Origin: Ulota crispa
Lineage: Eukaryota > Streptophyta > Bryopsida > Orthotrichales > Orthotrichaceae
Reading direction: 5' to 3'
Assembly (NCBI GenBank): GCA_963920765.1
Contig: OY987245.1
Coordinates: 2,124,727 to 2,188,726 of the forward strand
Length of the DNA: 64,000 nt
In this document: in pieces, positions 48,909 through 61,873 of the stretch
Layout: the number at the start of each line of letters is the position of its first letter
Position numbering within the stretch: the stretch's first letter is position 1
Translations under genes and position numbers: made by a program
The notes under the pieces: model-generated
Told to the model about the DNA's origin: nothing
What the model saw: the letters and a program-made list of their open reading frames with translations, nothing else
Databases searched by the model: none

Positions 48909-50885
48909 ATGTGGAATAGAAATGGAGGCTGGAGAGCAGGAGCAGCGAGTTGGTTTTTGGTAGTGGTGATCTGTAGCAGGATCGCAGGAAGCCAAGCGTG
49001 GGACTGCGCAGCCGCCGATCGGCAGACGCTGCTGGAGTTGAAGGCGGGATTCGTGGACCGAGGCGGCGTGTTCTCCACGTGGGACGCCTCCACCAACTGC
49101 TGCACCTGGAGCGGCGTCACTTGCCGGGAGAGCGACGGCGCCGTGCTGGATCTCACGATCGTGGGAGCCTCGGGGAGCTCCAACCAGCAATCGTACCGCG
49201 ACCGCAGCAACGGCAAAGACACGGTGGGCGCCAATCTGGCCTCGCTCGCCGACCTCCAAAGGCTCACCATCCAGTGGGTGCTCTTCGACGGGCCCATCCC
49301 CTCGCAGTGGGGCGACTTCTCCGGTAACCTCCAGGTCGGTATTTCCACTTCTGATACTGCCCTGAAATCTTCACTGCTTTTTTCATGACTGCTTCGGTTG
49401 CTATGAAATCTTCACCAAGTTTCTCTGGCAAGTTAGCAGCACCCATAACCGTCAAATTAAGGGTTTTGAACATGATGATTATTAATAAACATCTAGCAAA
49501 TTATAGGATCCTATTAGCAAGAGAAAAATGATGAATTTGTACTAGGATAATGTGAGAATAAGTTGTGAATTTTTTAAAAACCGTCTGCAATTGCTCCTAA
49601 TACTGTTCTCATGATGTTGTACATTCTTGTAATTACACCTACTTACTTCCACAGATTTTCCAAGATTTTAGAGGTGATGGTTATGGGTACAGTGATGGCT
49701 ATAGGTGTTGCTACCTTAGTGTTCAAAAGTTGCATCAGCCATTATCTTGTTGCCTCTGCGCCAAACGAACGAAGTTTTGCATCGACACAAGCTGCACTTA
49801 CAGCGAGAATGGGGAAGTTCGATTAGGTTTTTGCTCTAAAAGCGAAAGAGCCAAAGCTTTTCATGGTGTACATGCTTGTACAAAAATAGCTATAATGTCA
49901 ACAAAAGTTCACAAGACGGGGAACGGTACATAACACATCTGCAGACGCCATTGGACCCAGAACACTATATTGCACATAGCAGCAAAGTTAACTGTGTACA
50001 ATAAACTCTCTCACGTTTCTCTTCTTGTAGAATTTCGATGGCTGCCATGTTCATTATCATTATGACAAATTTCAACAAACCTGCATTTTTTTTATTGCTG
50101 GAAAGAAAATGAGTCCTACAGAGTGGTTGTTAACAAAGAGTCCATTTGTTAAAAACACCGAATGACAAAAGAGAAGACGAACAGTGTACTCCCCGTATTT
50201 GAAGGATGAACACAATACTAAAACAAACAAAACATGCACCGTACCCTAAAACGGGATCTTGAGTTGTGAATGGAAGGAACAGGGAAATCAATGGAATGCA
50301 AAAAAGTCTAACGTCTTGTGTTGATTGCAACAAAAAGGGAGAACAAAGATTGAGCTGGTTACCGACAGGGATGGGCGTTAGATGCTAGACATAATGACTT
50401 TAGGAGCTTTAAGGTTTGCATTTGAATACCGCAAGTTGCAACTAATTGGATAGTGATGAAGAAGATGCTCTCATTATTTGTGGAATCTCCCCAAAATGCT
50501 GTTATTGCAGGTCGTGGTCATCAACAACGCCAACCTCCGCAACGACATCCCATCCTGCTTGGCCTCCATCCCCAACCTGCGGACGCTGGACCTGAGGTCG
50601 AACCACCTGACGGGCGCCATCCCCGCGGCGTTCTGCGACCAACAGAGCATCAGCTACATTGACGTTTCCTTCAACGACATGAACTATCTGCTGGTGCCGC
50701 CGTGCTTGCAGCAGCACGGGTACAGCCATAGCCGTAGCGTCACCGTGGTTTACAGCAACCAAGGCCAAAGCTCCAGCCCTGGCGCCCCGGCCTTGTCCGC
50801 AGGTGTCGTCCTTTCAGCTCCGTCCATCGCCTCTGGCTTTCTCTCCGCTGCTGCATTCCTATACTGTGGACACTTTTGTCCATGA
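48909..50885 (+). CDS. Secreted leucine-rich repeat protein, possibly GPI-anchored
   Basis: The protein resembles small plant extracellular LRR proteins with an N-terminal LRRNT cap, like PGIP or DRT100 relatives; its ligand is unknown. Two exons close in phase 0: 48909-49334 and 50511-50885, giving 266 residues. A signal peptide lies at about 1-30 (WFLVVVICSRIAGSQA). The cap contains DRQTLLELKAGF and the paired cysteines of NCCTWSGVTC. Repeats follow, including LQVVVINNANLRNDIPSCL and LRTLDLRSNHLTGAIP. The C-terminus is Ser/Pro/Ala-rich and then hydrophobic, so a GPI anchor is possible. No kinase domain is present. The donor CAG/GTCGGT is weak, and an earlier GTAACC is an alternative. The first in-frame ATG was taken as the start. 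Confidence 0.8.
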
Positions 50886-50950
50886 GCTGACGTGTGTCTA
50901 TTCTATTGGCTCTGGGCCAAAGGTAGGGTAATTTAAAAGCAAAAATATAT

Positions 50951-51865
50951 TTAACCCCTAAAGGACCAAGCAAAGTTTTCACCAAAAACTCTTCAAAACT
51001 ACCATTTTTAGAGCATCAACCAAATTTGTAATCAAAAATATTTTTATGCATATGTGATTGTAGGATCTTGTAGAAGAATAGTTTTAGAAGATGTGGAAAA
51101 AATTTCAGAGTTTTTCACCGCGTGGATTGGAAGTTAGAACGGTTTGAATATTCAAAAATGTCTTGTGAAAAACTGGGCAGCTACCCTTCAAAAGGTGAAA
51201 TTCCTAAGGAAAAAAGGCCATGTGGGTGGTGCTTCTCTAAATTCCTTATTCCTCCTAAGTAAAGTTCGTGTCAAAAAAGTTTCAAATCATTTGGAGTTGT
51301 ATAACATATGGAAAACAATTAGTAAGTAAGAAGAAGTAGAGAATGATTCAAACCACTAAATTGTTAAGAATTTAATTATGGAAATGAAAAATGTCAATCC
51401 CAATAGTTGTAATATTGTAATAAACAATTCACATCTTTTGGTTTGTATTTTTCCAAAATAATGAAAATTGAGTCAAATAAAGGATTTCAAAGTTTATTTT
51501 AGAGTAGAGAATCCATAATTGCTTGCGAACAAAAACTTGTCATAAATTTCATCTCATTGATCAAAATGGAATGATTCAAAGCTTCCCACATTCACATAAA
51601 TCTCCTAAACCAATTTCAAATTTTTGTTTTTGAAAAAAGTGATTTTTAAAATTTGTCCAAACTGCCCACTGAGTGAAAAAAACAACATATTAGATCATAA
51701 CTTCTTACTCATAATTCTAAATGCCATGAAATCTAGTGCATACGAAAGATAAATCTTGTTCCCACATTGAATTAAAATTGTAGTGTAAAATGTGAAAAGC
51801 TCCGATCACGAGTACCTGCCCAAAATTGCTATGTTGCTAAAAAACTGGGTCGGGTTACGGGTTAA
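50951..51865. mobile_element. TTAA element, relative of 22122-23058
   Basis: About 915 bp starting TTAACCCCTAAAGGACCAAG, the same end as the 22122 element, and ending with a diverged CGGGTTACGGGTTAA. The interior shares GTAGAGAATGATTCAAA and TTAATTATGGAAATGAAAAA blocks with that copy. It starts 65 bp after the LRR stop codon, so it may lie within the LRR 3' UTR. Confidence 0.7.
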
Positions 51866-54800
51866 ACGTGCTCTCTAACAAAATTGAATAAATTTGGATA
51901 TCAAATAGATTCTCATTGCAGAATTTTAAAGATAGGGATACTGAAATTTGGATCCACGATTTAAAAGTTGTTGATTGAGGTTTAACCCACTGTAAATGTG
52001 TTATTGTTCAATGTTATTGTTCAATCGGTTCAAATATAACTTTTGAACTCACTTAAATTTTGTTGTAATTTTGCATGTGTGACTAAAAAATCAGGCGTCT
52101 TGTATGTATTAGACAATCATGGTTGTCAAGGAAACATGCTCAACAATAGATTGTCCCACCTTTTGTAAATTAGATATGAGGAAGATTAGATAAGTCTTTG
52201 CTTAACAAGCAAGTTGGTGCTGCAAGGTCAACAACAAGGTGCTTGTTGATCTTTAATGAGTGATGACCTAACTTGGACTTCAAGTTGCGGACGAAGGTCC
52301 TATGGAGACTTTCTTTTGTTGAACTTGAAATGTTTTTATGATCAGCACATGCAGTATCTTTAATTGATTTTAATACCAGAAAATTTTGACATCATTTTAT
52401 TTATGTCTTTCTCAATGTGATCAATTGTCTTTGGAAATTTCTGAACTATAAATTTGTCATCATGAGGGGTTAGATTTTTTATGTGATTTTGGTATCATTC
52501 TTTTGCTAAAAAAACTGAGTGGGAACTAGCTTGAATTTTCATGGAGTAAAATATTATTGCTACTAAAGAAAATTATAAATAGATCTAAATTCACCCCAAG
52601 TTTCAAAGGTGGGTTTCTCTAGTGAATTCTATCCTAATTAACTTACCTTCAATGAGAACAGGTTATTATATATCATGTCAAGTTGTTTTGTTGATTATCA
52701 CAAATTTTCAAATTTGTTTCATTTAGTTGATCAAAAGTCTCAAATTGAATAGAGGATTGTACCTTATAAGCTTTGCCTCACCTGCCAATGAAAGATACAT
52801 TAGTCTCAAACTTTAGGGTTGGCAAAAGGGAATGTAGACATATGCCATGTTTAATTAATTTTGGACAATCCAAAGTCCAAGTACCAATTTCCTCTCATAA
52901 GACAAAGAGAAATGGAACGCCTTTGCCAAATTTGTGACCCCACGTACATTGCACAGGGAGATTCCTTAAGAAGATGCTAATCTACACTCTGAGAGTTTAG
53001 TTTAGTTCTAAAAAATGTACACAGCATTAAACAAGTATGTTCCTAACCCTCTTTACCATGTACAATCCAGATTTCCTTTACCTTTATATTCTAAAATAAG
53101 TTTAAAATATCATTTCTAATTTTTGTGCATAGTGCATTTGTTCTAAGTTTTGGACACAAAAGAAAAGCCATTAGTACTAACTACATTTAGAGTGATATAA
53201 GGAAATTTGAAAAAATTACATGCACAATTTTGGTTATGTATAAAGTTGGTTAACATTCAAAAATGAAGCCTTGATTCAAAAACAACTAAAGTTAAGACAC
53301 ATTTGCACTGCAACTACACTCTCAAACGTTGCATTGCTGCTTGTTGTTTCCACAGTCATGAGCTTGGTGGTATGCATGTCAATCAATCTCATATGGGAGC
53401 CTAAGAATTTACTGGGGAAGGAACATGTTGGTTTTATAAAGGGTTTACCTCCTACCAGAGGCAGCAAAGGTGATATTTGTCATCTAAGTCCATGAAACTT
53501 AGATTATTAAACCGTTCTCAACATAAGCTTTATATAGTTATGTCTTTTAAATTGGAGGTAACCTTCTTCTATCAATTAGTTTGCCATTAAATCTACCTTA
53601 CATTAATAGTTGTAAAATCTCATGAGCATTTTTATAGGGAATGCTAATGTTATAGAAAATATCCTAATATTTGCAAGAATATAATACTTTTATGTTGTAC
53701 TACATAAATTGGTTGAGTTTGTAGTGTCGCCAGCCAATTACAAGACATAATTAAAACCATTCAATCTTGTAAATCTACAACTCTCACAAAAAGTGAACAA
53801 AAGAGAGGGTCCAGTTCTCTACCACTATCCTTCTTTCCAACTGTTTTGTGCCATGTAGCATTGAAAGTTATGCAATTATGATTGTATTTTGTGTTTCGAA
53901 ACATTGTTCCAAAAAAGATATTTCATAATGTTTTCAACTAAATCAATTTCAAAACGAAAACAAAAGTGAGCAGTTAACAGCAACAGCTGCTAGTTTGATT
54001 GTATTTGGCTGCTATTTATTTGCATTACCAAATGTCATGAATTATTTTATAAAACTTCAAATATATGGTCAGTTACATAGAAGTCTCAGGATTGTATCCC
54101 AGGAAGATAAGGGCTAGAATAGTTGTTGAGTAAAGCAGGAATTTTGTGAACGTGTAGAATATCAAGAAATCAAGCTGTTCAGAGTTTCAGTTTCCAGAAC
54201 ATATAGAAAAACTTCAATGAAACAAAATCAAAATTAATCTTACCCTACAACATTATTAAAATGGTGGTTCATTACAAAGATCAAAAAGCATTCTCCCAAA
54301 TCTAGAGACAATGTAGAAAGAAGAATTCAGGTTTACGGACATTTAAAAGACGGAGAAACAATTCATTTTAAACGCACATAATACAGAAAGTGTACTGTAC
54401 CTAGTGAAAGTTCCAAATTTCAATTAGAACTTCCTAATTTTGGGAATTCCATAGTGCTTCCATATGATCCCTTTAATAGAAGGCATTCTCCTTAGAAGTC
54501 CAAAAAATTAACAATGTTTCAATCTGTCATATTTACTTTTCCTTCTGTAATTTAGCTTGGACGAGGGACCTTAAACTGATTCAGAACATCTACCGGCAGC
54601 ATCATAGAATCAAAGTTAGATCTCTTTCATGTAAGTCGGCTCTGGTTAAGTATATGATAACTGGAGCGACATCTGCAAAAACAATCAGTAGGTTAGAAAA
54701 ATATGATGAAGAAAACAAAGCCCGCAAGTAACGCAAAAATGGTTGCATCCTGAGCAAAAACACGTCAGCATCAGGAACAACTGCATTCCTCTCTGGATTG

Positions 54801-55044
54801 GCATGCATGCTGATTCACAGAATGTCTGCACCAGACTAGTGCTCAAATCTCGAATCCTGCACAAGACTACCTGTGCAAGTTCGGAAGGAAGAATTAGGAG
54901 CTAGAATCCTACAGGAGGAGCTAGTGGTCAAGACAGCAGCAAAAGAAAATGTTTGGTACAAGGAAGCCAACGCTGACCACCGCTCTCCTCGTTCTACCTG
55001 GATCACAGTTCCCTAATCACTGCAACCTCAAATGACTGGGATCC
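51866..55044. other. Long intergenic stretch
   Basis: No supported gene. A 74-codon plus-strand frame at 53271-53495 and a 68-codon minus-strand frame at 54602-54808 have no recognisable domain. The last few hundred bases should hold the SEC23 3' UTR. Confidence 0.4.
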
Positions 55045-58000
55045 TCAAGACTGCGCCACTGCCAGCCTTTGCAAGTGCTCTACAAAGACTTGCAAGCTCA
55101 CGTCATCCGTAAAGATAATGTCACCTCCAGGGGCAGGCAAATTAGAGGAATTATAAGTGGCAGAAGGGTTTAATCTGGCAAGGAGGAACCGGGCTTGAGA
55201 CTTGTGCTGGTCACAAACCACCAATCTGGGCACAGGAAAACGCTCTGTGATGATTCCCTGGGCGTCGTCTTGCGGCCCTTGTAGCAGCTGAGCAAAGGCT
55301 ACGTGCTCCGGCTGCAGGTGAAACCCAGCAGTTCGCCATTGCGCGATTGTCATACCATGGAAGATAACCACACTGAAGTAAGCGTCCAAGAGCAGAACCC
55401 TATCTGGAGCAATAGATGCCACGTCCAGCAAAGCAGGCTCGGGTGGACTACTTAAAGAATATGATATCAGTGAGGGCTGGATCATAACCAACGAATTTGT
55501 AACATTCTCTCGGTTCAACACCATTCGAAAGTAGGCTGTTTCATCAGGACTGTTGTTGAACACCTGTACAAATTGCGACCGCCGTAAGTTGAACATGAAC
55601 TGGGGCAGAAGACCAAAAGCAGGCGCCAGTCGGAATGAGTCCGGGTCATCCTTTCGGTAGTCACCAAACCGTTGCGACAACTGAATCAGCAATCTATCCA
55701 AAAACCTTGTCGCATCAAACTCATCTTCTGTCTCCATTTTAAGCGACGCCCACCGAGCTAAAATGACCATAGCAGCTTCTTGATCAAATCCGGACACCAG
55801 TTCCTCTATGCTTGGATTGGCAGATGAAGCTGCCCACCGACGTGTTATTGTGACTACCCGCAACCTTTGCTGCCCATCCCTATGTTGATACTGGGTAACA
55901 AACTGAATGAAGAATTGTTGTCCGCCTAATTGAGCCCCTGAACCCTGCGTCGTCGGATTCACCTCAAAGAAAAAGGCAAGCGTTGTGCTTCTATCAAGTC
56001 CACACATCTTCCATGCTGTGGTTCCTCCTTGACCTACGACGGTCTCTGAAGTAGATACGCCCTTTCTGCCCAAGGAAGCGCATGGGCCAATGGCACCCTG
56101 CACTTTTACATCCTTCGAGCAATTGATTTCTGTTTCACCGTTGAAGGATAAGTCAAGAGCATGGTCGCCAGTTTCAAAGACACGCTTGAAGGATTCCTTG
56201 AACACTGAATGTCCAAAACTCTCAGCCAAAACGACCAAACCTCCTGTCCTCTCTATCGCACACTTCATCTCCATCACTCCGATCTGTGCAGAAACAAAAG
56301 CATTTCCGGTTGTGAGTTTCACACGCAAAATGCGCCACAACAACGAACATCAAGATCATTCCATCCGAAAATAGAAGCACAACACCACACATGGAGAGAA
56401 GCTTGCAGCGCATCCCTGAAAAAGTATGATACTATCGTACAAGACCAGACAGTAGCACGTGCAAGTTACACAACATGAAATCTGTAGACAAGGTCAACAA
56501 CAATAACCGAAAAGTCAAAATGGAAACACCGACCTGATCTACAGCACAAGCAAAGATATCAAGCACATGCCCTTGTGAGACGAGCTGCTTTGCAAGGCTT
56601 TCGTAGAACTTCACAGCTTTGTTATAATGTACAGCTGCATCCTTGGCGAGATCTTTATGCGATCGAATGGGGTCTGTCAACTCCTTCGAGACTATCACTC
56701 CTGGACCGTCCGTGCAGGGCCCACCGATAAACCCTACAATATGTGCCCCCGTGTCTGGACCACAAGCTGCCAGCAACCCAGCTGCCACCTTGAGAGCTGC
56801 ACCAGTGCATCGCAAAGGCCTCTGATCTGAAGAGACTGGGAAAGAATCTCTTTGGAGTTCATCCAGCAGTGAACTGATGGTGAACTCACAATCCGCTATT
56901 GACCGCAAAAACCTTTCTACTCCACTTGAATAAGTGCCGTTCATAGCACCTACATCACCATTATCAAGGTCGATCTCTCAGCAAACGAGATCAATGCTTC
57001 TCAGCAGGGATAATGGAACAAAATCTCTACCTCCTCGCATCCTTCTGAGGACCATAAAGTTGCAACCGAGAGCACCAGATCCAGATAGATATTCAACAAT
57101 GCGATACTTCTGCAAAGATTAAACATGAGCTAAGGTGCTGAGAAAAGCACCACTTCTCAAATCAATGAGGTAAAGTAACTCAATTGAGAAACACACCTAA
57201 ATGCGACACCCTAAACGCTTGCAAGATGAGCACATCATGATATTGAAAATGTCCACCACGTCAATATAATAAGAACGCGCATACCATCTACCAAAAAGGG
57301 TCTGAAACTCCATCGTAATTTTGAATAAGGTGTCCATGTATTGCATTCCTTGGTGCATTCGATCTCACTCTGGTTTGCTACAGAATAATACATAAAAAGA
57401 ACTTTCATTCTAAGAATTGTCGATGTCGCCTTCAGGCGTAGTTGCTTCAGGTTCGTCGGTCGAAAAAAGGCCACATTTCTATGCATAAATACGGAATGAT
57501 CACCATCAAATTCAAAAGCACGAGAAAAACGAACGCTTTGAGAGAAAAAAATAGATCCTGACCTCGACCACCACCATTCGACTGAATCCCAAGCGCGCCT
57601 CGTTGGAAACCCCCGCCAGGCCCCGACGATAAGCCGAGCTGATCGAGAACTTCCTCCTTACTCAACTCCTTGGATCCCCGGAACACGTAAGCTTTAGGGC
57701 ACCCGAGATCCGAGAACCCTAATTCGTGCACTTGCACATGCCCGCCGAACGTGATCAACCCGATCAAGGCGTTCTCGGGCACGAGCGAGATTGCTTGAGT
57801 CAGGGAGGCCTTCAGAAACCCTAACTCCTCCTCGAGAATGCACGTGTCGATAACAAACAAAAACACGGGAGGCGAGGTCTTCTCGCTCCCAAGCGCGGGC
57901 GGGGGAGCGTACTCCACCGTGGTGCATTGCGGCCAGAGCTCCCCGGGCACGTTCTGCTCGGAGATCGAAGCGTAGTGCTGCGGGAACGGGTTGCGCTGGT

Positions 58001-58250
58001 GGCAGAAAGGGCAGATCCAGATCTTGGCGTGGTAGTCGACGGAACAGAACGGATTGAGCACGCCGCGGCACGTCCGGCACCGCAGGGGGGAGTAATTCAG
58101 TACCGTACAGGGGTGGCCGCCAGCGTGCAGGGGCGTGTAGAGCGCCGCGAGCGGGATTTGGCACTTGCCAGCGTCCAGCTTGGTGGACGGCCACACATTC
58201 CAGGACATCCGAATGCCGTTCATGGCCTCGGCGTCCAAAAACTCCGCCAT
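55045..58250 (-). CDS. SEC23: SEC23, COPII inner-coat GTPase-activating subunit
   Basis: SEC23 pairs with SEC24 on ER exit sites, binds SAR1-GTP and stimulates its GTPase during COPII vesicle budding. Three exons, read leftward: 57563-58250, 56534-56949 and 55045-56283. The phases close to give 780 residues, the normal length. The zinc finger uses Cys58, Cys61, Cys80 and Cys83. The trunk (vWA-like) domain begins near [19 protein letters not shown]. The beta-sandwich and helical parts include [19 protein letters not shown]. The gelsolin-like C-terminus ends [20 protein letters not shown]. The reading frame stays open for about 114 codons upstream, but family alignment places the start at [10 protein letters not shown]. 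The exon 1 donor CGAG/GTCAGG is weak but fits the phase. Confidence 0.94.
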
Positions 58251-58766
58251 CGTCTCCGCCGGATCGACGCTCCCTGCCTCCACCGGACGATCCCTGGAAC
58301 TGTACTCCGATCCCCGTGTGTCTTGCTTGCAGAGGGTGAATGCTTGTGCGGGTTTTGCAATGGTTTTCGGTGCGAGGAGCGCGGAGCTCGGTGGTCGCAA
58401 TCTTCCTCTTCGTCTCGTCGTCGCGGTCGTTGTCAGCCGACGTGTTCCCGAACGAGTTACCGATGTTCGCCCAAGCCCGCCACTGAGAGAGACGACCGGT
58501 GTTTCGACCGGCTGACGTGGGATTGCACCCAACGTATTATCGGGTGACCCCCACCCGGAGTTGAATGAAACGGCTTTTCGACCCGAAGTCAAACTGGTGC
58601 CTGCAATGTTGTCTTGTGATTGGACGGGGCTTTCTGATTCAAATTTTCTGTTTCAAGGCGGACCGAGTTGCCATAGCAATGAAGCAACTTATATCACAAA
58701 TGTGAATGAAAAATAAGGTACATGGATGGCATTTATTTGTTTGGAGGAATAGAGCAAGGATTATTT
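58251..58766. other. SEC23 5' flank
   Basis: This is the probable SEC23 5' UTR and promoter. The GC-rich first 300 bp carry open frames on both strands that look like extensions of the coding composition rather than separate genes. Confidence 0.4.
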
Positions 58767-59172
58767 CAAGCGGGAGAAATAGAGCAAGAGCTTGAGCAAG
58801 GATTAGGGGGCTTCAAACATCAATTTTTTTCGGTGACTCACTTCGTGATTCACCTTTATGAATTCACTAGTGAACCTTAACGTGACTCACCTCTAGACTT
58901 CACTCTTAACATGATTCACGTGCGGAGTGAACTTAGAAACTCACTTTTGTGGTTTCGCGGGGCTCATTCGCCTGCATCCTCAAACCCCCAAACTTCTTTT
59001 GCAAATTTTTTTGCAAACTCACGAGTGTCTCAAACTTTGCATGTGCGAGGGAACAAAAACAATTCACTAGTGAGCAGAGATCCGTGAGGTGAGAAATTTG
59101 AAGGCCAGATTTCATGTTTGAAAGCCCCCTATTGTTGCAAGCGAGAGCAATGGAGCAAGAGCTTGAGCAAGG
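58767..59172. repeat. 35-bp direct repeats flanking a MITE
   Basis: Two roughly 35-bp copies at 58767-58801 and 59138-59172 share a perfect 20-bp core (GAGCAAGAGCTTGAGCAAGG) and lie immediately outside the inverted-repeat element at 58806-59129. Confidence 0.7.
58806..59129. mobile_element. MITE with GGGGGCTTCAAACAT ends
   Basis: About 324 bp with ends GGGGGCTTCAAACATCAA and, inverted, GGGGGCTTTCAAACATGAA, flanked by TA on both sides. The interior carries several GTGACTCAC/GTGAGG-like blocks. It is non-coding. Confidence 0.6.
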
Positions 59173-59511
59173 CTTGCCAACAAACAATTATGGAACAAGG
59201 TAAAAAGAAATTGCTATACTTTTGGTTAAGTCACAAATTACAATTTTTGCAACAAAGGGTTGAAGTTTTGTTCTTAACCCCTAAGTGCTCATGTCAAATT
59301 CATGTTGTGTTAGACCTCATTGCAAACAATTTGGCATTGCAAGTTCAAAAACAATATATGGAAGGGCTAGCTTTTGATATTGCACCAAGGCTTTGGGTCT
59401 GCAGTTGTATGAAAAAACTGGCAAGTTTTCATTGCATGGATCAAAAAGATTATAACAATCAAATACAACAAATTGGTGAATATGGAGATGCTACATTTGG
59501 GGCGCTCAAGG

Positions 59512-60409
59512 TTAACTCCTAAATACCCAAGGCACCAGATTTTGGTGTTTAAGATATTTTAGGAAACTTTGAAATCTTGTTGGAGGCAGAGATTTTACTA
59601 TTTTAAAAATTTTCTTTTTTGGAGAAGTTGTGAGCTAAAATTCGCTTCAGCGTTCAAATTTAATGTCCTCTGTACCTTATTCAAACTATTTTTGGTGGAA
59701 GCTAAACCGCAAGCATACCTTTTGAGTCATGAATAGTGTCTTAAAGCCTATGACAAGTTGCCGCATTGAAAAGACAGGCAACAAGTTGAGAATAAAGTCA
59801 AGATTTCCCTTGGGCACTCTCTTAGGCAATGAAGGCCCTTCTACTAAAATTTTGTCATCTAACAAAATCTAAATGTGTTTTTGCCCTAATTTCAATTGGA
59901 ATTTTTTTATTATACAAATTAAAATTCATTTAATGTTGAACTTTCTTTCATTGATAATGATTTTTTGTCAATAATTTCAGTTTAAAAAAATCTTTGAATT
60001 AGGTGATAGCTCTTTGACAATTGCTTTGTAGGCTTATTTATAAAATTGTAGTCATGGATTTGGAAGGAGGATCATTGGCTTTGAAACAACAACACACACT
60101 AAATCACCATAAGTAGTTGTTTCCTATTTTTATACATGAAAGTTACCATTTTTGCATTACAAATTTTGGGTAGTTAGAAATAAACTAATATTTTTCCACG
60201 CTCAACCACATTTGATCACAAATGTCTTAAAACACATGTGTCCTTTTTGAAGGTTTTTTTGGTAGCACCATCTAAAAATCTTGAAGTTCAAGATTCTACA
60301 ATTACAATTTTGTTTTCATGTTTAATAATGTTCATACAAAGACAATTCAAAAACTTTAAAACTACCTTCCAAAAACAAGAAAAAGAATCCTTGGGCATTT
60401 AGGGATTAA
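59512..60409. mobile_element. TTAA element, TTAACTCCTAAATACCCAAGG subfamily
   Basis: About 898 bp bounded by TTAA, with 21-bp inverted ends differing at two positions. It is AT-rich and non-coding. A further TTAACCCCTAAG start at 59274 lies just outside and may belong to an adjacent, poorly preserved copy. Confidence 0.7.
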
Positions 60410-60689
60410 GGAGGGAAAACAATAGCTCAAAATAAGAGACTAGGAAACTCAAGTCAAGCCTTGGTTGTGGAGGAAAAGCAAATAAAACAAAGGGTGAGAA
60501 GCGTGAGCACATCTTTCCTTCACCAGTTATGTATTTTTTTTGTATGTTTGGCCAAATTATCAATTTGTTTTGGATCTTTTTTTTTTATTACAAAGTTATA
60601 TAAATTTTTGTTGAATTTTTTTATAGTAATACAAGTTTGTAAACCCATTTAGGTAACTAAATGAAAACCAAATACCATACAACTTCCAT

Positions 60690-61045
60690 CCCCATGTGCC
60701 CCATGCTCACCGCTCTTTTCCATTGCTCCCATTCAAGCCCCCATTGCCCCATAGCCCCCATCCCATCACCCCATAGCCCCCATCCCATCACCCCATAGCC
60801 CCCATCCCATCACCCCATAGCCTCCATCACATCACCCCATTGCCCCATCCCATCACCCCATTGCCCCATCTCCCATCCCTGTCACCCCATCCCATCACCC
60901 CATGCCAAGCCCCATCCCATCACCCCCATGCTAGGCCCCATCCCATCCCCCCATTCCATGTCACCCCGTCCCATTACCCCATGCCATGCCCTATCCCATG
61001 GCCCATGCCTCAATCCTACCCCCTATCCCATCCCCCCATCAAGTA
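60690..61045. repeat. C-rich minisatellite (CCCATCCCATCA type)
   Basis: Tandem units of about 20-22 bp built from CCCATCCCATCACCCCATAG and variants run for roughly 350 bp. Strong strand asymmetry (C on the plus strand) sets this off from its AT-rich neighbours. The Pro/His/Ser-rich reading frame through it is not a gene. Confidence 0.85.
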
Positions 61046-61873
61046 AATTGGTTATTTTACAACCAGACAAACAAGTAAGAGTACAAGTTTTTTATAGATT
61101 ATAATTGCTCTTCCTTTTTTAGTATTAAATCTTTCCACAATCTTTATAGGATATTTCTTTTCTTGAATTATATATACATTGTCTATGCCAAAAATCAAGT
61201 TTTCATTTATGTTTTGCACATAGTATTTATTATTGCGGTTGTGAAAAACTTTGTCACTATAATAGGAGGTTTCAGATATCTCAAAAAAATGGTGAATGAA
61301 TAGTCGTGAACGATTTTTTGTTCACTGATGAATATGTGGTCACAACCTTGTCATGGCTCATTCACGAAGTGACTAGCCAGGTTGTTCACCGATTTCATTC
61401 ATGTGAACAAAATTAGTGGTGAATAGCAAATGGAGGAGTAACACCTAAGCAAAAATTCTCTTATAAGACACGTTCTGTGGACCACTTACGAGTTTTTGAC
61501 TGCCTTTCTTTTTGCCATGTACCAAAAAAAACTAGGCAAAAATTAGAGGGCAAAACATGCAAATGCATCTTTATGGGCTACAACAAGGCAAGTAAAATTT
61601 ATAGATTATATGATCCAACATGTAGAAAAATAGTCTTTACTCAAGATGTCATTTTTGATGAAACTTGAGTTGGTCTCCAACACGTATTGCCTATAGTTCC
61701 GGTTTACCAGGACCCTTTCCTTGTAGGTGTCCAAACAAACAATTCCAATAGATTGTCAAACCATCAATCCAAAAAACGAGCAATAGGAGTCAATAGATAA
61801 TACTTCACCAAATCTACATACCATACATTATCTAGAGATGGACGACCCGAATCATTTCCCAAACATACCAAAA

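Noticed and set aside
53271..53495. 74-codon plus-strand frame with a hydrophobic stretch
   Set aside because: No family match I can name and no splice context.
54602..54808. 68-codon minus-strand frame downstream of SEC23
   Set aside because: It is not in phase with any SEC23 exon and SEC23 already ends normally at its family C-terminus.
57031..57109. Exon-like 79-nt segment in SEC23 intron 1 with good acceptor and donor motifs
   Set aside because: Joining it to exon 1 shifts to a frame with an early stop, and SEC23 aligns without it. It could at most be a poison exon, for which there is no evidence here.
59274..59517. Possible extra TTAA MITE next to the 59512-60409 element
   Set aside because: Its left end looks right, but the proposed right end matches too poorly to call.
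60840..61046. 68-codon Pro/His-rich frame
   Set aside because: It is only the translation of the C-rich minisatellite.
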